In this document: piece after piece, positions 27,140-35,625 of the stretch | How the letters are laid out: each line of letters begins with the position of its first letter | Numbering within the stretch: the stretch's first letter is position 1 | Source: JBCCJA01 sp039045975 | GTDB lineage: Bacteria; Planctomycetota; Planctomycetia; Planctomycetales; Planctomycetaceae | Direction: 5' to 3' | DNA: 58,440 bases | Assembly: GCA_039045975.1 (NCBI GenBank) | Contig: JBCCJA010000021.1 | Location: 1-58,440 of the forward strand | The notes under the pieces: generated by a model | Database searches by the model: none | The model's input: only the letters and a program-made list of their open reading frames with translations | Told to the model about the DNA's origin: nothing | Program-made: the position numbers and the translations under genes

Positions 27140-27205
27140 TTTATTTAGCCGCGACCGATAGGGAGCGCGGCCCGCGACGCTCCCTGTTGGTCGCGGCTAA
27201 ATAAA
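27140..27205. repeat. Palindrome between groES and groEL2, TTTAGCCGCGACC family
   Basis: The outer arms TTTATTTAGCCGCGACC (27140-27156) and 27189-27205 are perfectly complementary over 17 bp. An inner stem GGGAGCG/CGCTCCC (27161-27167 and 27178-27184) is separated from them by 4-base bulges. A related element follows groEL2. It could act as a terminator, a processing site or a mobile remnant. Confidence 0.9.
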
Positions 27206-27233
27206 CTCGCATTCCTAATTCGAGGAATTACCA

Positions 27234-28844
27234 GTGGCCAAACAACTTCTCTTCGACGACCACGCCCGTGGCAAGCTGCAGAAGGGCGTCAAGACGCTCG
27301 CCGACGCCGTCGCGATCACGATGGGCCCGACCGGCCGGAACGTCGTCATCGACAAGTCGTACGGCGGCCCGCTCGTCACGAAGGACGGCGTGACCGTCTC
27401 GAAGGAGATCGAGCTCGAAGACCCTTACGAGCACATGGCGGCGAAGCTCGTCAACGAGGTCGCGACGAAGACCGAGTCGCTCGCCGGCGACGGCACGACG
27501 ACCGCCGCCGTGCTCGCACGGGCGATCTTCGAGGAAGGGCTCCGCTCGATCTCGATGGGCGCCAATCCGATGGTCGTCCGCCGCGGCATCGACAAGGCCG
27601 TCGCCGCCGCCGTTGAAAAGCTCGAAGAGCTCGCCGTCGAGGTGACCAGCCCCGAACAGATCGCCCAGGTCGGGTCGATCTCGGCGAACAACGACGACTC
27701 GGTCGGCGAACTGATCGCAGACGCGATGAAACAGGTCGGCCGCGACGGCGTGATCACCGTCGAAGAGGGCAAGACCTCCGAGACCGAACTGAAGCTCGCC
27801 GAGGGCATGCAGTTCGATAAGGGCTACCTCAGCCCCTACTTCGTGACCGATCCGGCGACGATGTCGGTCGTGCTCGAGAACCCGCTGATCCTGATCCACG
27901 AGAAGAAAATCTCGTCGCTGCGGGACCTGATCCCGGTGCTGGAAAAGGTCGCCCAGACCGGCAAGGCGCTACTCATCATCGCCGAAGACATCGAGGGCGA
28001 GGCGTTGACGGCGATGGTCGTCAACAAGCTCCGCGGCACGCTGAACGTCGCGGCGGTGAAGGCGCCCGGCTTCGGCGAACGCCGCAAGGCGATGCTCGGC
28101 GACATCGCGACGATGACCGGCGGGACGCTGCTGTCCGAAGACCTCGGCATCAAGCTCGACGCGGTCGAACTCGACCACCTCGGCACCGCCGCGAAGGTCG
28201 AAGTCACGAAGGACGACACGACGATCATCGACGGGGCGGGCGACAAGGCCGCCATCGACGCCCGCGTCGCCCAGATCCGCAAAGCGATCACCGACACCGA
28301 CAGCGAGTACGACAAAGAGAAGTACCAGGAGCGTCTCGCCCGCCTGACGGGCGGCATCGCGGTCGTCTCGGTAGGGGCCCCGACCGAGGCCGAGATGAAG
28401 CAGACCAAGGCCCGCATCGAGGACGCCCTGAAAGCGACCCGCGCCGCGGTTGAAGAAGGCATCCTGCCGGGCGGCGGCGTGGCGTTGGCTCGCTGCGTCC
28501 CGGTCGTCGGCGAGGTCAAAGGCCGCGGCGACGAGAAGGTCGGCGTCCAACTGATCGCGAAGGCGTTGCTCGCGCCGATCAAGCAGATCGCCGAGAACGG
28601 CGGCGAAGACGGCCCGGTCGTCGCCGACGAAGTGCTCAACGGCGAAGGCAACTTCGGCTTCAACGCCAAGACCGGCGAGTACGGCGACCTGTTCGCGCAG
28701 GGCGTCATCGACCCGGCCAAGGTCGTGAAGACGGCCCTCAAGAACGCCGCGAGTATTGCCGGTCTGATGCTCACGACCGACGTACTCGTCACGAAGGCGG
28801 GCGAGGACAAGGACGCACCGAAGGTCGAAGGCGCGATCGCGTGA
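27234..28844 (+). CDS. groEL: Chaperonin GroEL, copy 2, without GGM tail
   Basis: A 536-residue chaperonin paralogue with AGDGTTTAAVLARAI and APGFGERRKAMLGDIA, plus the other conserved GroEL blocks (VITVEEGKTSETELKLAEGM, GILPGGGVALARC). It ends AGEDKDAPKVEGAIA, with no GGM repeat and no His run, so its chamber floor differs from that of copy 1. The GTG start at 27234 has GAGGA seven bases upstream. The two GroELs are clearly divergent, arguing for separate substrate sets and not a recent duplication. Position next to groES and before dnaJ suggests a chaperone transcription unit. Confidence 0.96.
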   Translation: MAKQLLFDDHARGKLQKGVKTLADAVAITMGPTGRNVVIDKSYGGPLVTKDGVTVSKEIELEDPYEHMAAKLVNEVATKTESLAGDGTTTAAVLARAIFEEGLRSISMGANPMVVRRGIDKAVAAAVEKLEELAVEVTSPEQIAQVGSISANNDDSVGELIADAMKQVGRDGVITVEEGKTSETELKLAEGMQFDKGYLSPYFVTDPATMSVVLENPLILIHEKKISSLRDLIPVLEKVAQTGKALLIIAEDIEGEALTAMVVNKLRGTLNVAAVKAPGFGERRKAMLGDIATMTGGTLLSEDLGIKLDAVELDHLGTAAKVEVTKDDTTIIDGAGDKAAIDARVAQIRKAITDTDSEYDKEKYQERLARLTGGIAVVSVGAPTEAEMKQTKARIEDALKATRAAVEEGILPGGGVALARCVPVVGEVKGRGDEKVGVQLIAKALLAPIKQIAENGGEDGPVVADEVLNGEGNFGFNAKTGEYGDLFAQGVIDPAKVVKTALKNAASIAGLMLTTDVLVTKAGEDKDAPKVEGAIA

Positions 28845-28848
28845 CATC

Positions 28849-28896
28849 GTTTAGCCGGTCCCGGTAGGGAGCGCGTCCTACCGGACGCGGCTAAAC
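28849..28896. repeat. Palindrome after groEL2, TTTAGCCG family
   Basis: The arms GTTTAGCCG (28849-28857) and CGGCTAAAC (28888-28896) enclose the inner stem CCGGTAGG/CCTACCGG (28861-28868 and 28877-28884). It shares TTTAGCCG and GTAGGGAGCG with the element at 27140-27205. It lies between the groEL2 stop and dnaJ. Confidence 0.85.
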
Positions 28897-28957
28897 AATT
28901 TACTTCGGCCGTCCGGGATTCGGGCGGCCGATTTTATTATCCAACCCATATCAATAG

Positions 28958-30118
28958 ATGCCGACGCAACGCGACTACTATGAAGTCCTCAGCGTCGAAA
29001 AGACGGCGTCGGGCGACGTCATTAAGAAGGCGTACAAGAAGCTCGCGCTCAAATATCATCCCGACCGTAACCAGGGCGACGGGGCGGAAGCCGCCGCGGA
29101 GAGCTTTAAAGAGGCGGCCGAGGCGTACGAGGTGCTCTCCGACGCCGACAAGCGGGCGCGGTACGACCGCTTCGGGCACGCCGGCGTGCAGGGCGCGGCA
29201 GGCCGCGGGGGCGGCGGCGGGTTCTCCGACATGGAGGACATCTTCGACGCGTTCGGTGATATTTTCGGCGGGGCGTTCGGCGGCGGCGGGCGGCGGTCCC
29301 GCGGCGGCGGACGGCGGGTGCGTCGCGGCTCCGACATCCGCACGTCGGTGACGATCGACCTGATCGAGGCGGCCCGCGGCGTCAAAAAGCCGATCGATGT
29401 CAGGCGAACGCAGGAGTGTGAGCACTGCGGCGGAACCGGGGCCAAGCCGGGGTCCAAGCCGGAAACTTGCTCGACCTGCGCCGGCCACGGCCAAGTGATT
29501 CAAGGCAACGGCTTCCTTCGGGTCCAGGTGCCGTGCGCGACGTGTCGCGGCACCGGGGTTTTTATTCGCGATCGCTGCCCGATCTGTGGCGGGGACGGCC
29601 GTCAGCCGGAGCGGGTCACGCTCGACGTCTCAATCCCGGCCGGCATCGACAACGGCATGACGCTCTGCCTGCGGGGCGAGGGCGAGGCCGGCGAAGGCGG
29701 CCGCGGCGACCTGTATGTCGACGTCCGCGTGAAGGACCACCCGCTGTTCGAACGCGAGGGGCCGCACCTGACCTGCCAGGTCCCGATCAGTTACACGCAG
29801 GCGGCGCTCGGCGCGTCGGTCGAGATCCCGACGATCGGCGGGTCGGAGGCGCTCAAAATCCCGGCCGGCACGCAGCCCGATAAGGTATTCCGGATCCGCG
29901 GCGAGGGCATGCCCGACCCGCACGGCGGCCCGGGTGGCGACCTGTATGTGCACCTGGCGCTCGAAGTCCCGCGGAAGCTCGACGAGACGCAGGACCGCTT
30001 GCTGCGGGAACTGGCCGAGCACGAAAAGACGAACGTCAGCCCGCACCAGAAGGGCTGGCTCGACACCGTGTATGAATTCTTCGCCGGCCGAGACGCCGAA
30101 GAGGACGACGCGAAATGA
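28958..30118 (+). CDS. dnaJ: Chaperone protein DnaJ
   Basis: A 386-residue DnaK co-chaperone that delivers substrates and stimulates ATP hydrolysis. Domains in order: J domain with the HPD motif (KYHPDRN, about residues 35-38), a Gly/Phe-rich linker (70-115), a zinc centre with four CxxCxGxG motifs (CEHCGGTG, CSTCAGHG, CATCRGTG, CPICGGDG, roughly 144-210), then the C-terminal substrate-binding domains. This is the full type I DnaJ layout. ATG start at 28958 follows a short AT-rich leader. Its stop overlaps grpE as ATGA. dnaK itself is not in the window. Confidence 0.97.
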   Translation: MPTQRDYYEVLSVEKTASGDVIKKAYKKLALKYHPDRNQGDGAEAAAESFKEAAEAYEVLSDADKRARYDRFGHAGVQGAAGRGGGGGFSDMEDIFDAFGDIFGGAFGGGGRRSRGGGRRVRRGSDIRTSVTIDLIEAARGVKKPIDVRRTQECEHCGGTGAKPGSKPETCSTCAGHGQVIQGNGFLRVQVPCATCRGTGVFIRDRCPICGGDGRQPERVTLDVSIPAGIDNGMTLCLRGEGEAGEGGRGDLYVDVRVKDHPLFEREGPHLTCQVPISYTQAALGASVEIPTIGGSEALKIPAGTQPDKVFRIRGEGMPDPHGGPGGDLYVHLALEVPRKLDETQDRLLRELAEHEKTNVSPHQKGWLDTVYEFFAGRDAEEDDAK

Positions 30119-30729
30119 CTAACACCGGACCGATGCCCGAGCAGCCCGAAGACGCCGAAGCGACCGAGACCCCCGACCTGGAAGCCGTCCACGAAGGCGG
30201 CGAACCGGTCGAGATCGAACTCGTCGAAGCCGACACCGCGGCGCCCGCGGGCGGCCCGGCCGATCTCGACCCGGCCGACGAACTCGACCTCGTCAAAGCC
30301 GAGCGGGACGCGGCCCTCGAAAAAGCGCTCCGTGCCGCCGCCGAGGTCGAGAACATCCGCAAGCGGGCGCAGCGTCAGGAGGCCGAGAGCCTGAAGTATC
30401 GCGCCGGGGGCGTCGCCAAGGATCTGTTCCCGGTCGTCGACAACCTGCGGCGGGCCCTGGAGGCGGCCGGTGCGTCGGGCAACACCGAGGAATTAATCAC
30501 CGGTGTCGGCATGGTCGTGCAGCAGTTCGAGCAGACCCTGGAATCACACGGCGTGGTCAAAATCGCGGCGGAGGGGGAAAAATTCGACCCGAACGTGCAC
30601 GAGGCGGTCACGCAGGTGCCCTCGCCCGATCACGAGCCGATGACCGTCATCCAGGTCGTCGAGGACGGCTACAGGCTCTACGACCGCGTCCTCAGACCGG
30701 CCAAAGTGATCGTCGCGGCCGGAACTTAA
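30115..30729 (+). CDS. grpE: Nucleotide exchange factor GrpE
   Basis: A 204-residue GrpE, which releases ADP from DnaK. The N-terminal 60 residues are acidic and probably disordered, followed by the long coiled-coil helix (ERDAALEKALRAAAEVENIR) and the C-terminal beta domain with DPNVHEAVTQVPSPDHEP and the ending RLYDRVLRPAKVIVAAG. The ATG overlaps the dnaJ stop, so the two are translationally coupled and made in similar amounts. Length is near E. coli GrpE (197). GrpE and DnaJ are placed next to GroEL/ES here, with no DnaK between. Confidence 0.95.
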   Translation: MTNTGPMPEQPEDAEATETPDLEAVHEGGEPVEIELVEADTAAPAGGPADLDPADELDLVKAERDAALEKALRAAAEVENIRKRAQRQEAESLKYRAGGVAKDLFPVVDNLRRALEAAGASGNTEELITGVGMVVQQFEQTLESHGVVKIAAEGEKFDPNVHEAVTQVPSPDHEPMTVIQVVEDGYRLYDRVLRPAKVIVAAGT

Positions 30730-30737
30730 GAGGCGAG

Positions 30738-30757
30738 CCGGGGGCATAAGCCCCCGG
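30738..30757 (+). terminator. Hairpin after grpE
   Basis: CCGGGGGC-ataa-GCCCCCGG, a perfect 8-bp stem nine bases after the grpE stop. No U-run follows, so it may be a Rho-type or processing signal or a repeat fragment (GGCGAGCC-GGGG family, as at 22191). The candidate early start of yacG lies immediately downstream. Confidence 0.5.
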
Positions 30758-30826
30758 ATGCCCACGCGCATCGGTGACAGTTCCGCTCTGAATCTGAAGC
30801 CCCGCGGGGCCGACGCCGGGGACGTC

Positions 30827-31036
30827 ATGGTCAGACCCGTCAGCTGCCCGATATGCGGTAAGGAACTCCCGCCCGAGTCGGCCGACCCGGCGAGCGCGAA
30901 ATGGTTCCCGTTCTGCTCCGAACGCTGCCGCAACGTCGACCTGCTGCGGTGGAGCGAGGGCCGCTACGCGATCGAAGAGCCGCTCACGCCGGAACGGCTG
31001 AGCGAGGAACTCGAACGGGACGAAGGCCACCCGTGA
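30827..31036 (+). CDS. yacG: DNA gyrase inhibitor/zinc-ribbon protein YacG
   Basis: A 69-residue zinc-ribbon protein. Residues 7-34 give CPICGK and FCSERCR (Cys7, Cys10, Cys30, Cys34), the YacG zinc site. In E. coli YacG binds GyrB and inhibits gyrase; here the function is by family only. I prefer ATG 30827 because it gives the usual length (about 65); an in-frame start at 30758 would add 23 residues with no YacG similarity. It follows grpE on the same strand. Confidence 0.85.
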   Translation: MVRPVSCPICGKELPPESADPASAKWFPFCSERCRNVDLLRWSEGRYAIEEPLTPERLSEELERDEGHP

Positions 31037-31333
31037 CGGCATGAGATCGTGCGAGCCTCGTCCGTCCCGCACAGCGGATTGGACGACGCGTCGCCTGATC
31101 GTTCCGAACGGGCTCCGCCGGGGACGTTCCCTGTGAGAGGCGGGCGGTGTCGCGGCCGAGACTCGTTGCCAGAGGCGGCCGGCCTCACTCCCTGAAACAT
31201 TTGGCTGAGCCTTCGCGCGACGCGGAAGGCGGTTCGGCCGATCGCGTCGGTACACAGACCGGGGAAGCCGGTAACGGCCCTATGTCAGGCCGAACGGGTC
31301 CTCGATTCTCCGGTCAGAACGTCTCGCGGGCGG
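31037..31333. other. 297-base convergent gap between yacG and csrA
   Basis: No gene or clear terminator is seen. Open frames here lack coding features and the expected G/C third positions. The two flanking genes converge, so the stretch probably holds both 3' ends. Confidence 0.5.
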
Positions 31334-31519
31334 TCAGGCGTCGACGGTGCCGCTCTGCTCGGCGCGGATCGCCTGGTAGACCTCTTCGCGATGGACCGAC
31401 ACGTCCTTCGGGGCGTCGATGCCGAGGCGGACTTTGTCGCCGCGGATCTCGATCACCATCAGCGTGATCTGGTCGCCGATGATGATCTTCTCGTCCTTTT
31501 TTCGGCTCAAAACGAGCAT
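31334..31519 (-). CDS. csrA: Carbon storage regulator CsrA
   Basis: A 61-residue dimeric RNA-binding protein that blocks or stabilises target mRNAs by covering GGA in their leaders. The sequence opens MLVLSRKKDEKIIIGD and continues with IRGDKVRLGIDAPKDVSVHREEVYQAI, matching CsrA over its full length, including the L4 and R44-type positions that bind RNA. It lies 252 bases beyond the last gene of the ExbB/ExbD operon and is probably transcribed from its own promoter. A match to the CsrA target motif overlaps its own leader (31525-31533), suggesting autoregulation. Confidence 0.95.
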   Translation of the reverse strand: MLVLSRKKDEKIIIGDQITLMVIEIRGDKVRLGIDAPKDVSVHREEVYQAIRAEQSGTVDA

Positions 31520-31524
31520 GGTTC

Positions 31525-31533
31525 CGTCCCTGT
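31525..31533 (-). promoter_or_regulatory. Candidate CsrA-binding site in the csrA leader
   Basis: On the minus strand the sequence is ACAGGGACG, eight of nine matches to the CsrA consensus ACARGGAUG, ending five bases before the start codon. It overlaps the likely ribosome-binding region. GGA motifs are common near starts, so chance is a real alternative. Confidence 0.4.
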
Positions 31534-31771
31534 CCGGCAGCGGGGGTGGTTACGGGGGAAAGCGGGCGGGAGCTGCCGGGCCTCCGCACGCCGTAACGAT
31601 GCGCCACCCTGGCCGAACGGCAAGCTGCGGTCGCGAAGGATCGGCGCGCCGAGGGTTTCGCGGGCGGGCCGTACCGGTCGGTCGGGTCGTAGCGGTCCGG
31701 TCGTGACGGACGTGACGGACCGCGGCCGGAGCGGGCGGATCGACGGTCGGGCCCGAAATGCCCGGGCGGGG

Positions 31772-33202
31772 TCATTCCGGGACGAGACCGGCGAGGTCGC
31801 GGTTGGTCTCGATCCGCTCACGGAGCGTGTCGATCGCGGTCCCGGCGAGAAACCGCTTGATCGTCCCGGTGACGCGTCGGCGTTCGCGTTCGATGCGGGC
31901 CGTGGCGCGGGCGTTTCCGGCCTCACCAGCGGCGGCGGCGTTCGCGGCCGCCGACGCGTCGAGTCGCCGGAGGAACACGCCCGCGCCTGGAAGCCCGGCC
32001 GCCTTCTCCGCCCACCGCTCGGCATCGTCGATGTCGCCGCGGTCGAGCGCGACGTTACCCCGGCGGACGAAAACGGAACGGGCCGCGACCGTTTCGATCA
32101 GTGACGACTCGATCTCCTCGACCACGAGCCGGAAGTCGCGCTCGTACCGGTCGTCTGGGAGTCTCCAAACGACCGTCGCGACCGCCCCAGGCAAGAGCGG
32201 TCGCGAGGCGACGGTCCGTCCCGCGGCTCGGATTTCGAGCAGCACCGGCCGACCGGCCGGGAACGTCATACGACCGTCGCGGTCGAGGATGACGTCGCGT
32301 GCCTCGGCCGGACGCGGCAGAAATCGCGTCTGTTCTTCGCCGTCTCGGACGAGCGGGGTCACGAGCACGGCACGCCCGGCGGCCGGGCTGTCGGTCGGGC
32401 CGAACACCGACGGGGTCCCGGACATCACGACCGACAACTCGGTTTCGGCGTGCACAGGGCCGACCGCCAACGCCGCGAAGCGGCTGCGACCACGCGAGCG
32501 GGCGAACGGATTTCTGAACGGAGAGATGACCGACGCGCCGACCGGTCCGTCTGCAAATCCCTCGCCGCCCCGTGCGGATTCGACCGCCAGATAAGTCGAC
32601 GGAACTCGCCTCACGTCTGCCGCGGCCTCCGGGTGACGTCCCGGCGAGACCAAGAAAGCGGTCAAGAACCGACCGTCGAGACGCACGGCCCGCCGGTCGG
32701 TGGGGACGAGACGCGCGGCCCGCGGGACGAGTGTGACGCGGCCGCGTTCGCCGCCGGGGCGGATCGAGGCGACCGGTCGGAAAGCGGCCGCCGCGGCCGC
32801 GACCGCGGCGTCGGTGATGACCCGCCCGTGATTCCCGCGGGCGGACGGGGCCGTGACGGTCACCGGGGCCGACGTCACGGCGAACGTCGCGTCGTATTCG
32901 GTCACGGCGATACGGAACTTCCCGGCGACGGCGGACAGGGCGACGTCGAAACGCTTGTCATAATTTTCGGCCGCGACGTCCGCGGTGATTTCGATCGCGG
33001 GCGCGAAGGCACGCCGGAGCCCGTCGCCGACACGCGACCTGATCGCGTCGAAGGCGACCGTCTCTCCGAGTTCGGGCGTTGCGGTCACCGCGACGGCGAC
33101 CCGATAAGGCGTCACGTCGGCGTCGCCTGCGACAGCCGGTCCGCAGAAGAGGACCGCCCCGCAAATCGCGGCACACGCGGCGGCCGATCGAGACGCGGCC
33201 AT
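31772..33202 (-). CDS. Exported protein of unknown function, last gene of ExbB/ExbD operon
   Basis: A 476-residue protein with a signal peptide (SAAACAAICGAVLFCGPAVAG). The start at ATG 33202 shares one base with the stop of the upstream gene (TGATG), indicating coupled translation. The mature part begins VTPYRVAVAVTATPELGE and looks like alternating strands, with a Gly/Arg-rich middle and a C-terminal helical stretch (RGNVALDRGDIDDAERWAEKAA in two overlapping halves) resembling a single TPR hairpin. No catalytic motif is visible. Its place at the end of the operon suggests an exported partner of the ExbB/ExbD machine. Longer in-frame starts would remove the signal peptide from the N-terminus. 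Confidence 0.75.
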   Translation of the reverse strand: MAASRSAAACAAICGAVLFCGPAVAGDADVTPYRVAVAVTATPELGETVAFDAIRSRVGDGLRRAFAPAIEITADVAAENYDKRFDVALSAVAGKFRIAVTEYDATFAVTSAPVTVTAPSARGNHGRVITDAAVAAAAAAFRPVASIRPGGERGRVTLVPRAARLVPTDRRAVRLDGRFLTAFLVSPGRHPEAAADVRRVPSTYLAVESARGGEGFADGPVGASVISPFRNPFARSRGRSRFAALAVGPVHAETELSVVMSGTPSVFGPTDSPAAGRAVLVTPLVRDGEEQTRFLPRPAEARDVILDRDGRMTFPAGRPVLLEIRAAGRTVASRPLLPGAVATVVWRLPDDRYERDFRLVVEEIESSLIETVAARSVFVRRGNVALDRGDIDDAERWAEKAAGLPGAGVFLRRLDASAAANAAAAGEAGNARATARIERERRRVTGTIKRFLAGTAIDTLRERIETNRDLAGLVPE

Positions 33203-35625
33203 CACGGCGCCTTCGGCAGGACGCGGCGGAGGGTCCAGTCCTCGGCCCCGACGTAGAAGTCGGACCGTCCGGCGAAGCCGGTCGTGACCGCCGTCCGGAA
33301 CAGCCGCAGCGGCCGGGCCTCGAACAGCGGGATTACGAACGCTTCGGCGTCGAGCGCCCGGTGCAGGCGGGCGAGTTCGGCGTCGGCCTGCTCGGTCGTC
33401 GTCGCCCGTTCGATCGCGAGGAGCGGCTCGCGGACCGAAACGGGCCACTCGAGCAGGTCCGCGACCGCCGGGTCGTCCGTGCCGGTCAGCCACCCTGCGA
33501 GCGACACCCCCGGGTCGGGCGCCCGGACGACACGCAACGCGACGTCCCACGGGTCGTTTTGTCCGACCGGCTCGATCTCGAATCCGGCCCGTCGCCACGC
33601 GGCGGTCAGGCGCGACGCCGCCCCCGCCGTCGACGGCGTGCTCGGGAACGAGAAGCGGATCGGCCCGCGGGCCTCGCCCCTGTTCGCGGCGATCGCCCGG
33701 AGCGTCGCGGCCAACGCGAGGTCGGTTTGACGCGGGGAGACGCGGGGGTCAATCCCGCGATGCGTCGTCGCCCAAGCCGCGACGGCGGCGGTCGGGCGGG
33801 CCGCGGCGGGAAGATCGGCCGCGGGTCCGGCGATCGCGTCTTCGCGGAGGACGTCTTCGGCGATCACCGCGGCGACATCGACCGCGTACGCCAACGCCCG
33901 CCGCCCGATCCCGCCGAGCCGTTCCGACGCCGGGTCGATGAACAGGCAGGTCACGTCGGGGAGGTCGGAGATCTCCAGACGAACCGAACGGTCGCCGTCG
34001 TGTCGGCCGGCGTCCCAGGGCGGCAGGCCGACGACGGCGTCGACGGCCCCGACGTCGAACGCCCGCTGGGCCGCGGCGGCGTCTGGGAAATCGTGCTCGA
34101 CGATCTCCGCCAACAGACCGGGTCGTGACGCGTCGTCGCGACGGACGAAGCGTCGCGACGCGACCGCCCCGCGACAGGCCGCGACAACGGCCGCGACACG
34201 CGGTTCGAAGCCGTAACGATCTTCCGCCGGACGAAACGGGCCGTCGGTCAGCGACGGCAGGGCGGCCGACAAGATCGCCTCGCTCGCCGCCAGCGGCCGC
34301 GTCGCGACGACCTCGAGTCGGGCCGCGTCGAACGCCCGCGACCCGGCGAACAGGTGTCCGAATCGCGTCTCCCCGCCGCGGGCGGCGAGCCGGTCGAGTC
34401 GGGCGGCGGCTTCCCGGGCGAGCGGCTCGCGGAAAACGAGCCGCGTCCGACGGCCGAGGTCGGTCGGACGCCACGCCCGCAGCAGCGACCCCGCGTACAT
34501 CGCGTGCTTTCCGAACGCGACCGGGACGAACAGGTCGGCCCGCGTCAGACGGCGGAGACGGCGGTCACGGGGCGAGGGGTCGGTCGCGGTCGCGACCGCG
34601 TCACCCGGCCCGATGACCGCCACGTGCAGTCGCGGATAAGCCGCGGTAATCCGGCGGAACGGCCGACCGACCTCCGGATGCCGCGGGGCGATGCGGGCGG
34701 CGGTTTCGATCGCGGCCGCCGCGGCGGCGAGTCGGCCGCGGTTCCTGGCGTCGGCCGCGGCGGCGACGAGATCGGCGACGATCGCGTCGATCGCCGCCCG
34801 CCGCGTCGTGACGGACGGCAAGTCGGGCCACGAGTCGGCGATCCGACGCAGCTCGGCCGCGGCCGTGACCGCGTCGCTTCCGTCGAGATGGGCGTCGACG
34901 ACCCGTGCGGCCGCCGCGTCGGCGACGTCACGGACCGCTCTCGGCAGGCCGAGCCCGAGGTCGCGACGGAGTCGGCGGTACTCGGCCGCCCGCCGCAGCG
35001 CGTCGAACGGCCGATCGCGCTCGAGGAACGCGACTGCCTCGACCTCCAGGTGGGACGCCCGTCGGTCCGACAGCCCCGGCCACGCCGGCGCGTCACGCAG
35101 CAACGCATCGATCATCTCGAACGCGGTCGCGGTGTCGCCGTCGGCGAGCAGCCGGTCGATCCGCCGCAGCATCAGGTCTTCGTGATATTCGATCCGAAGA
35201 ACCAGTTCCCGCCGCAGGCGATAGGCGGCGACGACCGGGTCGTCGGGAAGACTGATGACGAGATGCTCCAGCTCTTCGAGCTTGCGCAGGGTCGACGGCT
35301 TTCCCTGGCCGGCTGGGTCGCGACGGACCCGCTCGTATTCGGCTTCGATCGCGGCGAGCGTTCCGGGCCTCGGGGCGAGCGGCTCGACGATGAGCACTTC
35401 GCCGGTGTTGAGAACGACGCGGTCCCGCGGCGGCCCGGCGAGCAACGCGGCGGCCGAGGGCAGCGGCAGTTTGTCGATCTGCGGCAGCGGCTGTTCGGCT
35501 TCGGCCGCTTCCGCGGCGGCGGGCGGATCACCGTCGGAAGGTTGGGCACGGGCGGCCGTGACGGTGGCGAAACACGCCCCGAAAAGAGCGAGCACGAACG
35601 CGGGCGAACGACGAACGGAGGTCAC
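33202..35625 (-). CDS. Exported TPR-like plus family-5 solute-binding-like protein
   Basis: An 807-residue exported protein. The GTG start at 35625 overlaps the upstream stop (GTGA) and exposes a signal peptide (SPAFVLALFGACFATVTAARA). The first half is Arg/Leu/Ala-rich helical sequence with repeat-like hairpins (RLLADGDTATAFEMIDALLRD). The second half, from about residue 390, has the pattern of family-5 extracellular solute-binding proteins (SBP_bac_5): GKHAMYAGSLLRAWRP, later LAATLRAIAANRG and a final domain with LDAEAFVIPLFEARPLRLF. No permease or ATPase genes accompany it, so it is unlikely to serve a standard ABC importer. A periplasmic binding role for the ExbB/ExbD machine is inferred. 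Confidence 0.75.
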   Translation of the reverse strand: MTSVRRSPAFVLALFGACFATVTAARAQPSDGDPPAAAEAAEAEQPLPQIDKLPLPSAAALLAGPPRDRVVLNTGEVLIVEPLAPRPGTLAAIEAEYERVRRDPAGQGKPSTLRKLEELEHLVISLPDDPVVAAYRLRRELVLRIEYHEDLMLRRIDRLLADGDTATAFEMIDALLRDAPAWPGLSDRRASHLEVEAVAFLERDRPFDALRRAAEYRRLRRDLGLGLPRAVRDVADAAAARVVDAHLDGSDAVTAAAELRRIADSWPDLPSVTTRRAAIDAIVADLVAAAADARNRGRLAAAAAAIETAARIAPRHPEVGRPFRRITAAYPRLHVAVIGPGDAVATATDPSPRDRRLRRLTRADLFVPVAFGKHAMYAGSLLRAWRPTDLGRRTRLVFREPLAREAAARLDRLAARGGETRFGHLFAGSRAFDAARLEVVATRPLAASEAILSAALPSLTDGPFRPAEDRYGFEPRVAAVVAACRGAVASRRFVRRDDASRPGLLAEIVEHDFPDAAAAQRAFDVGAVDAVVGLPPWDAGRHDGDRSVRLEISDLPDVTCLFIDPASERLGGIGRRALAYAVDVAAVIAEDVLREDAIAGPAADLPAAARPTAAVAAWATTHRGIDPRVSPRQTDLALAATLRAIAANRGEARGPIRFSFPSTPSTAGAASRLTAAWRRAGFEIEPVGQNDPWDVALRVVRAPDPGVSLAGWLTGTDDPAVADLLEWPVSVREPLLAIERATTTEQADAELARLHRALDAEAFVIPLFEARPLRLFRTAVTTGFAGRSDFYVGAEDWTLRRVLPKAP

